Origin: Pseudomonas fluorescens NCIMB 11764
GTDB lineage: Bacteria > Pseudomonadota > Gammaproteobacteria > Pseudomonadales > Pseudomonadaceae
DNA: 64,000 bases
Assembly (NCBI RefSeq): GCF_000293885.2
Contig: NZ_CP010945.1
Location: 1,384,001-1,448,000, forward strand
Direction of reading: 5' to 3'
Shown here: in pieces, positions 20,147 through 29,334 of the stretch
Layout: each line of letters begins with the position of its first letter
Position numbering within the stretch: position 1 is the stretch's first letter
Made by a program: the position numbers and the translations under genes
Notes under the pieces: model-generated
Told to the model about the DNA's origin: nothing
Seen by the model: only the letters and a program-made list of their open reading frames with translations
The model's database searches: none

Positions 20147-20236
20147 CTTGTGGCGAGGGAGCTTGCTCCCGCTGGGTCGCGAAGCGGCCCCAAAAAAAGC
20201 AGCGGTGCGGCGTTCCGACAAGCTCCCTCGCCACAG
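20147..20236. repeat. REPIN (TGGCGAGGGAGCTTGCTCCC type)
   Basis: CTTGTGGCGAGGGAGCTTGC at the left and AAGCTCCCTCGCCACAG at the right are inverted copies. The centre carries GTCGCGAAGCGGCCCCAAAA, which is also found in other copies of the window. Confidence 0.88.
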
Positions 20237-20246
20237 GGTGTGCGCG

Positions 20247-22595
20247 TTAAGCTGACTTGGCCATGATCAACCCGGTCTCACTCGCCGCTTCCAACCGGAT
20301 CGCCACAAACTTCGACGTCGGCGTATGGCTGCCATCCCCGGTGCTCTCCAGAGGCACCAGCGGGTTCACTTCCGGGTAATACGCAGCCGCTTGCCCCGCA
20401 GGAATATCAAACGCCAGCAGCGTGAAGCCCTTCACCCGACGCTCTACGCCATCGTCCCAGATCGACACGATGTCGGCCTTCTGCCCAGGCTTGAAGCCCA
20501 GGCGAATAATGTCGGCTTCGTTGACGAACAACACGTCGCGCTGACCTTTCACGCCGCGATAACGGTCATTCAAGCCATAGATCGTCGTGTTGTATTGATC
20601 GTGGGAACGCATTGACTGCAGGATCAGGTCCGGCAATACGCCAGTGGCGCGGGTGCGTTCGTGCACCAGGTCCTTGGGCAATACGTTCGGGCGGAAATTG
20701 GCCCGGCCTGATGCAGTGTTCCATTTGCGCGCACCGGCACTGTTGCCGAGGTAAAAACCACCAGGGTTCTTGATCCTCTCGTTGAAGTCCTTGAAGTTGG
20801 GAATGGTGTCGGCAATCAAGTCGCGGATGCGATTGTAGTCCGCTACCAGCCAATTCCAGTCCACGGGGTGGCTGCCCAGCGTGGCGGCCGCGATACCGGC
20901 AAGAATCGCTGGCTCCGAGCGCATCTGGTTCGACAGCGGCTCCAACTGGCCATTGGAGGCGTGGACCATGCTGAACGAGTCTTCGACGGTCACTGCTTGA
21001 GGGCCTTCGGTTTGCCGGTCGATGTCGGTCCGGCCCAGGCACGGCAGGATCAGCGCGTCTTTACCGTGGGCCAGGTGGCTGCGGTTGAGCTTGGTGCTGA
21101 TCTGCACGGTCAGGTCACAATTGCTCAGCGCCTGGAAGGTCCGCGGACTGTCAGGGGTGGCTTGGGCGAAGTTGCCACCCAGGGCGATGAACACTTTTGC
21201 CCGACCTTCGGCCATGGCGTGAATCGCTTCAACCACGTTGTGGCCGTTTTCACGCGGCACCTTGAACTGGAAACGACGTTCCAGGGCGTCGAGGAACGCC
21301 ACCGGCGGACGCTCGTTGATACCCATGGTCCGGTCGCCCTGCACATTACTGTGGCCACGCACCGGGCACAGGCCCGCGCCCGGCCGCCCGATGTTGCCGC
21401 GCAAGAGCATCAGGTTGGCGATTTCCTGGATGGTCGCCACCGAATGACGATGCTGGGTGATACCCATGGCCCAGCACATGATGACGTTCTTGCCTTTGGC
21501 GTACATGCGCGCGGCTTTTTCGATTTCGACTAGGGGCAGGCCTGATTGCTCGACGATCTGCTCCCACGAGGTGTCGTCGACGACGCCCAGGTAGTCCAGC
21601 ACGTTGACGCTGTGTTCATTGAGGAAGTCGTGGTCGAACACGGCAGGCTCACCCGCCTTCTGCGCATCGCGCTCCCATTGCAGCAGGAACTTGGCCATGC
21701 CGCGCATGATCGCCATGTCGCCGCCCAGTGCCGGACGGAAGTACGCGGTGTTGGTCGGCTTGTCGCCGTTGGTGAGCATTTCGAGCGGGTGTTGCGGGTG
21801 CTGGAAACGTTCCAGTCCCCGTTCTTTCAGCGGGTTGATACACACCACTTGAGCGCCACGTTTGACCGCTTCGCGCAACGGTTCGAGCATCCGTGGGTGG
21901 TTGGTGCCGGGGTTCTGGCCCCAGACGAAAATCGCATCGGCGTGCTCGAAGTCATCGAAGGTCACGGTGCCTTTGCCGACGCCAACGCTCTGCGACAACG
22001 CAACACCGCTGGCCTCGTGGCACATGTTCGAGCAGTCGGGGAAGTTGTTGGTGCCGTAGGCGCGCACGAACAATTGATAGAGGTACGCCGCTTCGTTGCT
22101 GGCACGTCCCGAGGTGTAGAACTCGGCCTGGTCCGGGCTCGACAAACCGCGCAGATGCTTGGCGATCAGGGCAAACGCATCGTCCCAGCTGATCGGTTGG
22201 TAGCGATCGGTTTCGGCGTTGTAGCTCAATGGCTCGGTCAGGCGGCCCTGATATTCAAGCCAGTAGTCGCTCTGCTCCAGCAGCTGGGTGACGCTGTGTT
22301 TGGCGAAGAACTTGCCGTCGACACGGCGTTTGGTCGCTTCCCAGTTCACCGCTTTGGCGCCGTTCTCGCAGAACGCCACCATGCCGGCTTCATTGGAATC
22401 GCCCCAGGCGCAACCGGGGCAGTCGAAGCCGCCGTTCTTGTTGGTCTTGAGCATCATGCGCAGGTTTTTCAGCGCGTTGTCGCTGGTCAACCAGGCCTGG
22501 GCAACGCTGATCAGCGCGCCCCAACCACCGGCCGGGCCTTTGTAGGGCTTGTAGCGGGGGACGGGTGTCTGGTCGGCTTGACGATGTTGACTCAC
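20247..22595 (-). CDS. YdeP/FdhF-family molybdopterin oxidoreductase
   Basis: A 782-residue formate-dehydrogenase-alpha-like enzyme of the YdeP family. CPGCAWGDSNEAGM lies near residue 59, the molybdopterin-binding core runs through YTSGRASNEAAYLYQLF and FVWGQNPGTNHPRML, and the C-terminal molydopterin-dinucleotide domain ends the protein. It overlaps fdhD by a GTGA junction, which fits because FdhD delivers sulfur to the molybdenum cofactor of such enzymes. The substrate is not established for this branch; E. coli YdeP has been linked to acid resistance. The GTG start at 22595 is forced by the overlap. Confidence 0.88.
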   Translation of the reverse strand: MSQHRQADQTPVPRYKPYKGPAGGWGALISVAQAWLTSDNALKNLRMMLKTNKNGGFDCPGCAWGDSNEAGMVAFCENGAKAVNWEATKRRVDGKFFAKHSVTQLLEQSDYWLEYQGRLTEPLSYNAETDRYQPISWDDAFALIAKHLRGLSSPDQAEFYTSGRASNEAAYLYQLFVRAYGTNNFPDCSNMCHEASGVALSQSVGVGKGTVTFDDFEHADAIFVWGQNPGTNHPRMLEPLREAVKRGAQVVCINPLKERGLERFQHPQHPLEMLTNGDKPTNTAYFRPALGGDMAIMRGMAKFLLQWERDAQKAGEPAVFDHDFLNEHSVNVLDYLGVVDDTSWEQIVEQSGLPLVEIEKAARMYAKGKNVIMCWAMGITQHRHSVATIQEIANLMLLRGNIGRPGAGLCPVRGHSNVQGDRTMGINERPPVAFLDALERRFQFKVPRENGHNVVEAIHAMAEGRAKVFIALGGNFAQATPDSPRTFQALSNCDLTVQISTKLNRSHLAHGKDALILPCLGRTDIDRQTEGPQAVTVEDSFSMVHASNGQLEPLSNQMRSEPAILAGIAAATLGSHPVDWNWLVADYNRIRDLIADTIPNFKDFNERIKNPGGFYLGNSAGARKWNTASGRANFRPNVLPKDLVHERTRATGVLPDLILQSMRSHDQYNTTIYGLNDRYRGVKGQRDVLFVNEADIIRLGFKPGQKADIVSIWDDGVERRVKGFTLLAFDIPAGQAAAYYPEVNPLVPLESTGDGSHTPTSKFVAIRLEAASETGLIMAKSA

Positions 22596-23431
22596 GCTTG
22601 ATTCTCCAACGCAGGGCTATATACCCGCGGCGCACTTTTCTGCGGCAGGTGGATGAGATTGAGGTTATGGCGGCGGGCCCATTGCACGGCTAGGCCCGTG
22701 GGCGAGGACAGGCTGACGAGGGTCTGGATGCCTGCGCGCAACACTTTCTGGATCAATTCGAGGCTGCAACGGCTGGTGACAATCGCCAGGCCGCCGGTGG
22801 TCGGGATTTTTTGCCGGATCAGCCCGCCGATCAGTTTGTCGAGGGCGTTGTGCCGGCCAATGTCTTCGCGACCCAGCAGCAATTCGCCTTCGGCGTTCAT
22901 GAACACCGCCGCATGCACCGCGCCGCAATGCTGACCCAGAGGCTGAAACGCGCTGATGCGCTGGCGCAAGCCGTCAAGCCATTCGGCGGGTGGCAGGGGG
23001 GCGCCGGGCAACACCTTGAGGTCCGGCAAGGCCTGCTCCACCGCTTCCACGCCACACAGTCCGCAACCGCTGGTGCCGGCCAATTGCCGACGCTGCTGCT
23101 TGAGGTTCCAGAAGGCGCGGTTGGCGATGGTCACTTGCGCGTATTGCGCCGAACCCGAGCCGCTGAGTTGCAGGTCATAAATGTCGGAGGCGTCTTCGAT
23201 GATGCCGCTGCCGAGGCTGAAACCGACAATGAAGTCTTCCAGATCCGTTGGCGTCACCAGCATCACCGCCTGGCTGATGCCGTTGAAGGCAATCGCCAGC
23301 GCGACTTCTTCGGCCAGCGCGGTGCTGGCCGATTCGGTGTATTGAAGATCGCTGTAACTGTAGGTTTGGCTGGCGGCGGGCGCGGGCGCTTCGAGGGCTG
23401 GCGCCGCGCAAACAGGGCGCTTGGCTTTCAT
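22592..23431 (-). CDS. fdhD: FdhD, sulfur carrier for formate-dehydrogenase-type cofactors
   Basis: A 279-residue cytoplasmic sulfurtransferase. The conserved cysteine pair is in TSGCGLCGVEAVEQAL near residue 123, and the NTP-like fold motifs HAAVFMNAEG, LLGREDIGRHNALDKLIG and IVTSRCSLELIQKVLRAG follow. It comes directly before the YdeP-type enzyme with a 4-base overlap, so the pair is an operon. A LysR gene lies 94 bases upstream on the same strand. Confidence 0.93.
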   Translation of the reverse strand: MKAKRPVCAAPALEAPAPAASQTYSYSDLQYTESASTALAEEVALAIAFNGISQAVMLVTPTDLEDFIVGFSLGSGIIEDASDIYDLQLSGSGSAQYAQVTIANRAFWNLKQQRRQLAGTSGCGLCGVEAVEQALPDLKVLPGAPLPPAEWLDGLRQRISAFQPLGQHCGAVHAAVFMNAEGELLLGREDIGRHNALDKLIGGLIRQKIPTTGGLAIVTSRCSLELIQKVLRAGIQTLVSLSSPTGLAVQWARRHNLNLIHLPQKSAPRVYSPALENQA

Positions 23432-23525
23432 CAGGCATCACCGACGGTTTGGTCAGGTTTAAGCCTATGCGCGTCAAAGTGTCGCGTCTAATCGCTATTA
23501 CTGATCTGCCGATAGATGACATCGA

Positions 23526-24413
23526 TCAAGAGATGGTTGGCGATTTCTGATAGATCGCAAAACAGGCTTCCGCCAGCGCTGACCGCGGCGCGCTGCGACG
23601 CATGATCAGCCCCAGTTGGCCGAGGGTCTGCGCGTTTTCGATCGGTTGCAAACGCAGATGATCGGTCAGGTTTTCCAGCCCACCGTCCAGCGGCATCACG
23701 GCGCAACACAAACCACCGTGCACAGCTTGTAACAGTTGATGCACGGCATCGGTCTGCAACAGCGGCTGGGGGGTGAGGCCGCGGCTGTGGAAATTGTGAT
23801 CGATGGACTGGCGGAAATGCATGCCGCTGGTGAGCATGCCCAGCGGCAGTTCAATCAACGACTCCCAGCTCAGCGGTGCCTCGCCGAACGTGAAAAAGCG
23901 CTGATCGTAGAGCAGGCCCATGCGGGTTTCGCTGAAGGTCAGGGAGTCGAATCGTTCGGCGTCCAGGCGTTCCAGGTACGACACACCGAGGTCCAGGCGA
24001 TTGTTCGCCAGTTGTTCGAGGATCTGCTCGGAGCTCAGCGCAGAGAGTTCGAAACGCAGGTTCGGGTGTTCGGTGTGCAGGCGTTGTAGCAGGGGCAGCG
24101 GATCGAAACTCGACAAGGGCACCACGCCCAGACGCAGCGTACCGACCAGGTTGCCGCGACAGGCGGCGGCCTCGGCCTGCAAACCGTCACAGGCCGCCAG
24201 CACGGTGCGCGCCCAGGCCAGCACCCGCTCGCCAGGCGCGGTAAAGCCTTCGAAGCGTTGGCCGCGGTTGACCAATGGCAGCTCCAGCTCTTCTTCGAGG
24301 CTGCGCAGACGCATGGACAAGGTCGGCTGGGTGATGTGACAACGTGCGGCGGCCTGGCCGAAGTGACGGGTTTCGTCGAGGGCGATGAGGAATTTCAGTT
24401 GCTTGATGTCCAT
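23526..24413 (-). CDS. LysR-family transcriptional regulator
   Basis: A 295-residue regulator. The N-terminal helix-turn-helix is clear (LKFLIALDETRHFGQAAARC then HITQPTLSMRLRSLEEELEL). The substrate domain covers residues 90-290 (GTLRLGVVPLSSFDPLPLL). It precedes fdhD on the same strand and may control fdhD-ydeP, but LysR proteins often act divergently and nothing here proves the target. The longer frame begins at 24461; the ATG at 24413 gives the usual start of the DNA-binding domain. Confidence 0.9.
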   Translation of the reverse strand: MDIKQLKFLIALDETRHFGQAAARCHITQPTLSMRLRSLEEELELPLVNRGQRFEGFTAPGERVLAWARTVLAACDGLQAEAAACRGNLVGTLRLGVVPLSSFDPLPLLQRLHTEHPNLRFELSALSSEQILEQLANNRLDLGVSYLERLDAERFDSLTFSETRMGLLYDQRFFTFGEAPLSWESLIELPLGMLTSGMHFRQSIDHNFHSRGLTPQPLLQTDAVHQLLQAVHGGLCCAVMPLDGGLENLTDHLRLQPIENAQTLGQLGLIMRRSAPRSALAEACFAIYQKSPTIS

Positions 24414-24549
24414 CTTCGCTCCAGGGCGCGGGAAGGTCGGGATTCTAGCGCCTGGGGGCAAGCGGCGTCATTGGTCGGGTGAGAACCGAGGGTTGCAACC
24501 TTGGTCTAGGCTTTTGCGTCTGGAACCCAAAACCCAAGGAGCGTGCACC

Positions 24550-24990
24550 ATGAGTATTTTTAGCTTTGTGAAAGAAGCAGGCGAAAAACTTATCGATCTG
24601 CTGACACCCGGCAATGCCAATGCCAGCGAGCAGTTGAAGGAACACATCAGCAAGGTCGGCCTGGGTAACCCGAATGTGCAGGCGACAGTGGATGGCGACA
24701 AGGTCACGGTGACAGGTGAAGTCGGCAGTCAGGAAGAGAAGGAGAAGATTCTGTTGGCGGTGGGCAATATCGCCGGCGTCGGGAGCGTGGATGACCAGAT
24801 TACGGTGACCGGGCCGGTGGTGAAGGCTGCGACCTTTGTCACGGTTGTGAAGGGCGACACCCTGAGTGCGATTTCCTTGCGCGTGTATGGCGATGCCAAC
24901 AAGTATCAAAAGATCTTCGAGGCCAACAAGCCGATGCTCAAGGATGTGAACAAGATTTATCCGGGGCAGTCGTTGCGGATTCCGGAGTAA
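24550..24990 (+). CDS. lysM: BON/LysM protein Kbp (YgaU-like)
   Basis: A 146-residue protein with a BON domain (residues 35-85, NPNVQATVDGDKVTVTGEVG) and a C-terminal LysM domain (FVTVVKGDTLSAISLRVYGD, ending IYPGQSLRIPE). The E. coli homologue Kbp binds potassium in the cytoplasm and is induced by osmotic stress. No signal peptide is seen, which fits that. The ATG at 24550 gives the family N-terminus MSIFSFVKEAGEKL. It is followed by a REPIN. Confidence 0.9.
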   Translation: MSIFSFVKEAGEKLIDLLTPGNANASEQLKEHISKVGLGNPNVQATVDGDKVTVTGEVGSQEEKEKILLAVGNIAGVGSVDDQITVTGPVVKAATFVTVVKGDTLSAISLRVYGDANKYQKIFEANKPMLKDVNKIYPGQSLRIPE

Positions 24991-24998
24991 CACATAAA

Positions 24999-25132
24999 CC
25001 TGTGGCGAGGGAGCTTGTCGGAACGCCGCACCGTCCCGCTCGGCTGCGCAGCAGCCGCAATTCTCTGAAGGAAACTTCAGCCAGATTGGGAGCGCTTTGC
25101 ACTCCAGCGGGAGCAAGCTCCCTCGCCACAAG
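24999..25132. repeat. REPIN, long form
   Basis: Outer arms CTGTGGCGAGGGAGCTTG and CAAGCTCCCTCGCCACAAG are inverted. The left part, from TGGCGAGGG to CCGCAATTC (about 61 bases), appears to be identical to the left part of the REPIN at 27292-27441. Confidence 0.88.
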
Positions 25133-25134
25133 TC

Positions 25135-25797
25135 TCAAAGCCCGGCAATCAGCTCCCGATAATCGATCACCGCCACAAACTCCGCCGTGTCTTTCGGCCC
25201 TTTGCGGCTGTCCGGTTCCCGCACTGCCAACAAATGCGCAACACCGAAATCCCGCGCACTGCGCAGGATCGGCAACGTATCGTCGATAAACAGGCTGCGC
25301 GCCGGATCGAAGCCGATGTCCGCCTGCAAGGCCTCCCAAAACTGCGGATTCTCCTTGGGGAAGCCGTAATCGTGAGAGCTGATCAATCGCTCGAAGTAGG
25401 GCGCCAGTTCAATTCGTTCCAGCTTCAGTGACAACGAGTCCCGGTGCGCATTGGTGATCATCACCACCCGTTTGCCCGCCTTCCTGATCGCCTCCAGAAA
25501 TGTATCCGCATCGGGGCGCAAAGCGATCAGGTGCGCGGTTTCCAGTTTCAGTTCGCGCACCGGCAGCTTCAGCTCGGCGCTCCAGAAATCCAGGCAATAC
25601 CACTGCAACTGGCCGGCGTTGCGTTCGAACAGCGGCTGCAATTCCATCTCGGCCATGGCCCGGCTCACCCCGTGCAACTCGGCGTAACGCTGGGGCAAAT
25701 GCTCCAGCCAGAAATGATTGTCGAAATGCAGGTCCAGCAGCGTGCCGTCCATGTCCAGCAGAACGGTGTCGATGTCGCGCCACGGCAGCAGTGACAT
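25135..25797 (-). CDS. yrfG: YrfG-like HAD nucleotidase (GMP/IMP)
   Basis: A 220-residue HAD-superfamily hydrolase. The nucleophile motif is VLLDMDGTLLDLHFDN, motif II is VVMITNAHRDS, and motifs III/IV are GFPKENPQFW and SLFIDDTLPILRSAR. In E. coli YrfG dephosphorylates GMP and IMP and lies beside nudE, as here, where nudE is divergent 90 bases away. The first ATG in the frame (25812) adds MEKFF; the second at 25797 matches the family. Confidence 0.88.
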   Translation of the reverse strand: MSLLPWRDIDTVLLDMDGTLLDLHFDNHFWLEHLPQRYAELHGVSRAMAEMELQPLFERNAGQLQWYCLDFWSAELKLPVRELKLETAHLIALRPDADTFLEAIRKAGKRVVMITNAHRDSLSLKLERIELAPYFERLISSHDYGFPKENPQFWEALQADIGFDPARSLFIDDTLPILRSARDFGVAHLLAVREPDSRKGPKDTAEFVAVIDYRELIAGL

Positions 25798-25887
25798 AAA
25801 AAACTTCTCCAACGGTAAAAAAGATATCCGAGGTCAACAATCAGGATAGGCCGGGTATAGTAACGCGTTCACGCCAAGGAGCTTTTC

Positions 25888-26454
25888 ATGCGCCAGAAAC
25901 CCACCGTCCTCGCCCGCGAGATTGTCGCCACCAGCCGTTTATTCTGCGTCGAAGAGCTGAAACTGCGCTTTTCCAATGGCGTGGAGCGCACATATGAACG
26001 ACTGGTCGGCAAGGGCGCCGGGTATGGCGCGGTGATGATCGTGGCGATGATCGATGCAGACCACGCGGTGCTGGTCGAGGAATATTGCGGCGGCACCGAT
26101 GAATACGAGCTGTCTTTGCCCAAGGGCTTGATCGAACCGGGTGAAGACGTGTTGGCGGCGGCGGAGCGCGAGCTCAAGGAAGAAGCCGGTTATGGCGCAC
26201 GACAGCTGGAGCATCTGACCGAGTTGTCCTTGTCGCCGGGTTACATGAGCCAGAAAATTCAGGTGGTCCTGGCCACCGACTTGTACGAAGAACGGCTAGA
26301 GGGTGACGAGCCCGAACCTATGGGCGTGGACAAGATCAATCTGCGTGAACTGTCCGGCCTGGCACAGAACCCGCGATTCACCGAGGGCCGTGCCTTGGCG
26401 GCGCTGTACCTGGCCCGCGATCTGCTGACTCAGCGCGGGGTATTCCTGCCATGA
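25888..26454 (+). CDS. nudE: NudE, ADP-compound hydrolase
   Basis: A 188-residue Nudix hydrolase that splits ADP-ribose, NADH and related compounds. The Nudix box is complete: GLIEPGEDVLAAAERELKEE followed by AGY. The N-terminal strand region includes SNGVERTYERL. Its stop overlaps the cysQ start (ATGA), so the two are co-transcribed. This coupling fits a role in cleaning up adenine nucleotides. A good AAGGAG site precedes the ATG. Confidence 0.93.
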   Translation: MRQKPTVLAREIVATSRLFCVEELKLRFSNGVERTYERLVGKGAGYGAVMIVAMIDADHAVLVEEYCGGTDEYELSLPKGLIEPGEDVLAAAERELKEEAGYGARQLEHLTELSLSPGYMSQKIQVVLATDLYEERLEGDEPEPMGVDKINLRELSGLAQNPRFTEGRALAALYLARDLLTQRGVFLP

Positions 26455-27278
26455 ATTTTCCGCATCCCTTGATGGCGCCGGTGGTTGAACTGGCACTGAA
26501 GGCTGGCGACGCCATCCTGCCGTTTTGGCGTACCGGCACTGCGGTGACCGCCAAGGCTGACGATTCACCGGTCACCGCGGCCGACCTTGCCGCTCATCAC
26601 CTGATTCTGGCCGGGCTGACCGCGCTGGACCCAAGCATTCCGGTGTTGTCCGAAGAGGACGCCAACATCCCGCAGAGCGTGCGTGCCGGCTGGCAGCGCT
26701 GGTGGCTGGTCGATCCGCTGGACGGGACCAAGGAGTTCATCTCGGGCAGCGAAGAGTTCACCGTCAACATCGCGCTGATCGAGCAAGGTCGCGTGGTGTT
26801 TGGTGTGGTGTCGATGCCGACCAACGGGCGTTTCTATGTTGGCGGTGCGGGTCTTGGCGCGTGGCGTGGTGATCGAGAAGCCGAGCCATCGCCGATTCAG
26901 GTTCGCAATGCTCTGGCTCCTGGAGAGGCGTTCACGGTCGTTGCCAGTCGTCGGCATTCAAGCCCTGAACAAGAACGCTTGCTGGCCGGACTGAGCGACA
27001 GCCTCGGTGAGTTGCAACTGGCCAATATCGGCAGTTCGCTGAAATTTTGCCTGCTGGCGGAAGGCGCGGCCGATTGTTATCCGCGCCTGGCACCGACTTC
27101 GCAGTGGGATACGGCGGCGGCCCAAGGTGTGCTGGAAGGAGCCGGCGGTGAAGTGCTGGAGTTGAGCGGCGTGCCGTTCAGTTATCCGGCGCGGGAGTCT
27201 TTGCTGAACGAGTTTTTCCTGGCGCTGCCGGCGAAGGCTGCCTGGCGGGAAAAACTGCTGGAACTCGCCCGTTCCTGA
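26451..27278 (+). CDS. cysQ: CysQ, 3'(2'),5'-bisphosphate nucleotidase
   Basis: A 275-residue magnesium-dependent phosphatase of the inositol monophosphatase fold that removes 3'-phosphoadenosine 5'-phosphate, a by-product of sulfate assimilation. The metal-binding residues are seen in VLSEED and in LVDPLDGTKEFISGSEEF, and the C-terminal motif is SQWDTAAAQGVLEGAGG. It follows nudE with a 4-base overlap and ends before a REPIN. Confidence 0.94.
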   Translation: MNFPHPLMAPVVELALKAGDAILPFWRTGTAVTAKADDSPVTAADLAAHHLILAGLTALDPSIPVLSEEDANIPQSVRAGWQRWWLVDPLDGTKEFISGSEEFTVNIALIEQGRVVFGVVSMPTNGRFYVGGAGLGAWRGDREAEPSPIQVRNALAPGEAFTVVASRRHSSPEQERLLAGLSDSLGELQLANIGSSLKFCLLAEGAADCYPRLAPTSQWDTAAAQGVLEGAGGEVLELSGVPFSYPARESLLNEFFLALPAKAAWREKLLELARS

Positions 27279-27291
27279 TCTGCGCACACGC

Positions 27292-27441
27292 CTTGTGGCG
27301 AGGGAGCTTGTCGGAACGCCGCACCGTCCCGCTCGGCTGCGCAGCAGCCGCAATTCAGGCACCGGGATTTAAATGATATCGCGCGGTGGCTGGCCTTGGG
27401 GCCGCTCCGCGACCCGGCGGGAGCAAGCTCCCTCGCCACAG
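27292..27441. repeat. REPIN, long form
   Basis: Arms CTTGTGGCGAGGGAGCTTG and GAGCAAGCTCCCTCGCCACA are inverted around a centre with CTTGGGGCCGCTCCGCGACC. About 61 bases of the left side repeat those at 25001. Confidence 0.88.
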
Positions 27442-27452
27442 GTGTTGTGTCG

Positions 27453-27908
27453 TTATCGGTGAAGGACGTACTGCCCGGTGAACGTTACTGCATCGTCATC
27501 GCTATCGGCATTCACAATCCGTGAGTGCAACGTCAACCGCGCCCGCCCATAGCGTCCATACATCGCCAAGAACTTCTTCCATACCGCCGCACTCGGCGCC
27601 TGGCAAATCGCCGTCGCGTCCATGGTCACCGGCAGCGGATAGCTGATCTGCCCTTCCTGGATCACGATGTGCCCGTCCTCAATCCCTTCCTCGCGCAGAC
27701 GCAAGTGCAGCCAGCCCCAGCCCGCCAGCACCGCGCCGCAATACAGGCTGCCGCCGAACATGGTGCTCTTGTGATTGACGTTGGCTTCCAGCGGCAAGTA
27801 CAGGCGCAATTGCTGGTCATGCCAGTCGAGCACTTTGACGCCCATGGCCTGCGTCAGGGGAATGTCGCGGTGCAGGACTGATTCCAGATGACGACTGTCG
27901 CGGTTCAT
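27453..27908 (-). CDS. Thioesterase of the YiiD C-terminal type
   Basis: A 151-residue hotdog protein resembling the C-terminal domain of YiiD: LPLEANVNHKSTMFGGSLYC followed by AVLAGWGWLHLRL. The N-terminal acetyltransferase half of YiiD is absent, which is usual in Pseudomonas. The start at 27908 is used because the longer frame adds 25 unlikely residues. It follows dctD on the same strand after 40 bases, but a functional link is not evident. Confidence 0.82.
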   Translation of the reverse strand: MNRDSRHLESVLHRDIPLTQAMGVKVLDWHDQQLRLYLPLEANVNHKSTMFGGSLYCGAVLAGWGWLHLRLREEGIEDGHIVIQEGQISYPLPVTMDATAICQAPSAAVWKKFLAMYGRYGRARLTLHSRIVNADSDDDAVTFTGQYVLHR

Positions 27909-27948
27909 GAATAGGCCTTTTGCTTGAGGAGTAAGGATTGCCGGTCGC

Positions 27949-29334
27949 TCAATCGAGTTCGTCGGTCGGGTGATGGTCGGCAAAGTTCAGCCCGTGCTTG
28001 CGCAGTTTGTCGTGCAAGGTCTTGCGTGGAATGCCGAGGGCTTCGGCGAGGCTGCGGACCGAGCTGTGAGAGCGCGCCAGTTCGGCGGCAATCAGCGATT
28101 TCTCGAAGTTTTCCACCTGTTCGCTCAATCCGCCGCTGAACGCTTCAACCGTTGTGCTCGCTCCAGCCTCCGGCGCGCTGTTGTCCAGTGCCAGTTCCAG
28201 GCCCAGGGCGAAGCGTTCGGCGGCGTTCTGCAATTCCCGCACGTTACCCGGCCAGGTGTGACGCAGCAGCAGCGCCCGTTGCCCCGGTTGCAGTTCATGG
28301 GGCGGCAAGCCATGGCGAGCGCTGGCTTCATCGGCAAAATGCTGGAACAGCATCAGCGCGTCTTCACCGCGTTCGCGCAGCGGCGGAATCCGCAGCGGTG
28401 CGACGTTGAGACGGTAATACAAGTCGGCGCGGAAGCGTCCCTGATCGGCGGACTGGCGCAGGTCTTCCTTGGTCGCGGCGATGATGCGGATGTCCAGCGG
28501 GATCAGCTGATTGCCCCCCAGACGCTCGACCACCCGCTCTTGCAGCAAGCGCAGCAGCTTCACCTGCACGTCCAGGCTCATGCTTTCGATTTCATCGAGG
28601 AAGACTGTGCCGCCGCTGGCGAATTCGAACTTGCCGATACGGCGCTTCTGCGCCCCGGTAAACGCGCCCGGTTCATGACCGAACAACTCGCTTTCCACCA
28701 CTGATTCGGCGAGGGCCCCGGCATTAATGGCCACGAACGGGCCGTTACGCCGGTTCGACAAATCGTGCAGGGCCCTGGCCACGACTTCTTTGCCGGCACC
28801 GGTTTCGCCGAGGATCAGCACGTCGGCCTTGGTCGCGGCCAGTGCACCGATCTGTTCGCGCAAACGCAGCATCGGCGCCGATTGCCCGACCAGTCTTGCG
28901 CTCAGTTCATTGCGGTCGCTCAGGGCCAGACGCAGACTGCGGTTGTCCAGCACCAGCCGGCGCAAGGCCAATGCACGGCGCACGCTGTCGAGCAGGGCGT
29001 CGCTGGCGAAGGGTTTTTCCAGAAAGTCATAAGCACCGGTGCGCATCGCTTGCACGGCCAGCGGCACGTCGCCGTGACCGGTGATCAGCAGCACGGGCAG
29101 CTCCGGGTCTTGCGCGTGCAGTTCGGTCAGTAACTCAAGACCGTCCATGCCCGGCATGCGAATGTCGCTGACCACTACCCCCGGCCAGTCACGCTCCAGT
29201 TGCCCGGCCACGCCCTTGGCTTCGGCGAGTGGCAGGATTTTCAGGCCCGCCAGGTCCAGCGTCTGGCTCAAGGCTTGGCGCAGATGCGGATCGTCGTCGA
29301 TCAACACGACCTGGATGCGGTTGTCGATGGTCAT
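27949..29334 (-). CDS. dctD: DctD-like sigma-54 response regulator
   Basis: A 461-residue activator of sigma-54 promoters, expected to control C4-dicarboxylate uptake. The receiver domain has VVVSDIRMPGMDGL with the phospho-acceptor Asp near residue 57. The AAA+ domain has Walker A GETGAGKE near 174 and the sigma-54-contacting GAFTGA near 221, and GTVFLDEIESM as Walker B. A Fis-type helix-turn-helix ends the protein (SLAEALGIPRKTLHDKLRKH). It overlaps the kinase gene upstream by ATGA. No transporter gene is nearby in this window, so the substrate link is by homology. Confidence 0.9.
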   Translation of the reverse strand: MTIDNRIQVVLIDDDPHLRQALSQTLDLAGLKILPLAEAKGVAGQLERDWPGVVVSDIRMPGMDGLELLTELHAQDPELPVLLITGHGDVPLAVQAMRTGAYDFLEKPFASDALLDSVRRALALRRLVLDNRSLRLALSDRNELSARLVGQSAPMLRLREQIGALAATKADVLILGETGAGKEVVARALHDLSNRRNGPFVAINAGALAESVVESELFGHEPGAFTGAQKRRIGKFEFASGGTVFLDEIESMSLDVQVKLLRLLQERVVERLGGNQLIPLDIRIIAATKEDLRQSADQGRFRADLYYRLNVAPLRIPPLRERGEDALMLFQHFADEASARHGLPPHELQPGQRALLLRHTWPGNVRELQNAAERFALGLELALDNSAPEAGASTTVEAFSGGLSEQVENFEKSLIAAELARSHSSVRSLAEALGIPRKTLHDKLRKHGLNFADHHPTDELD

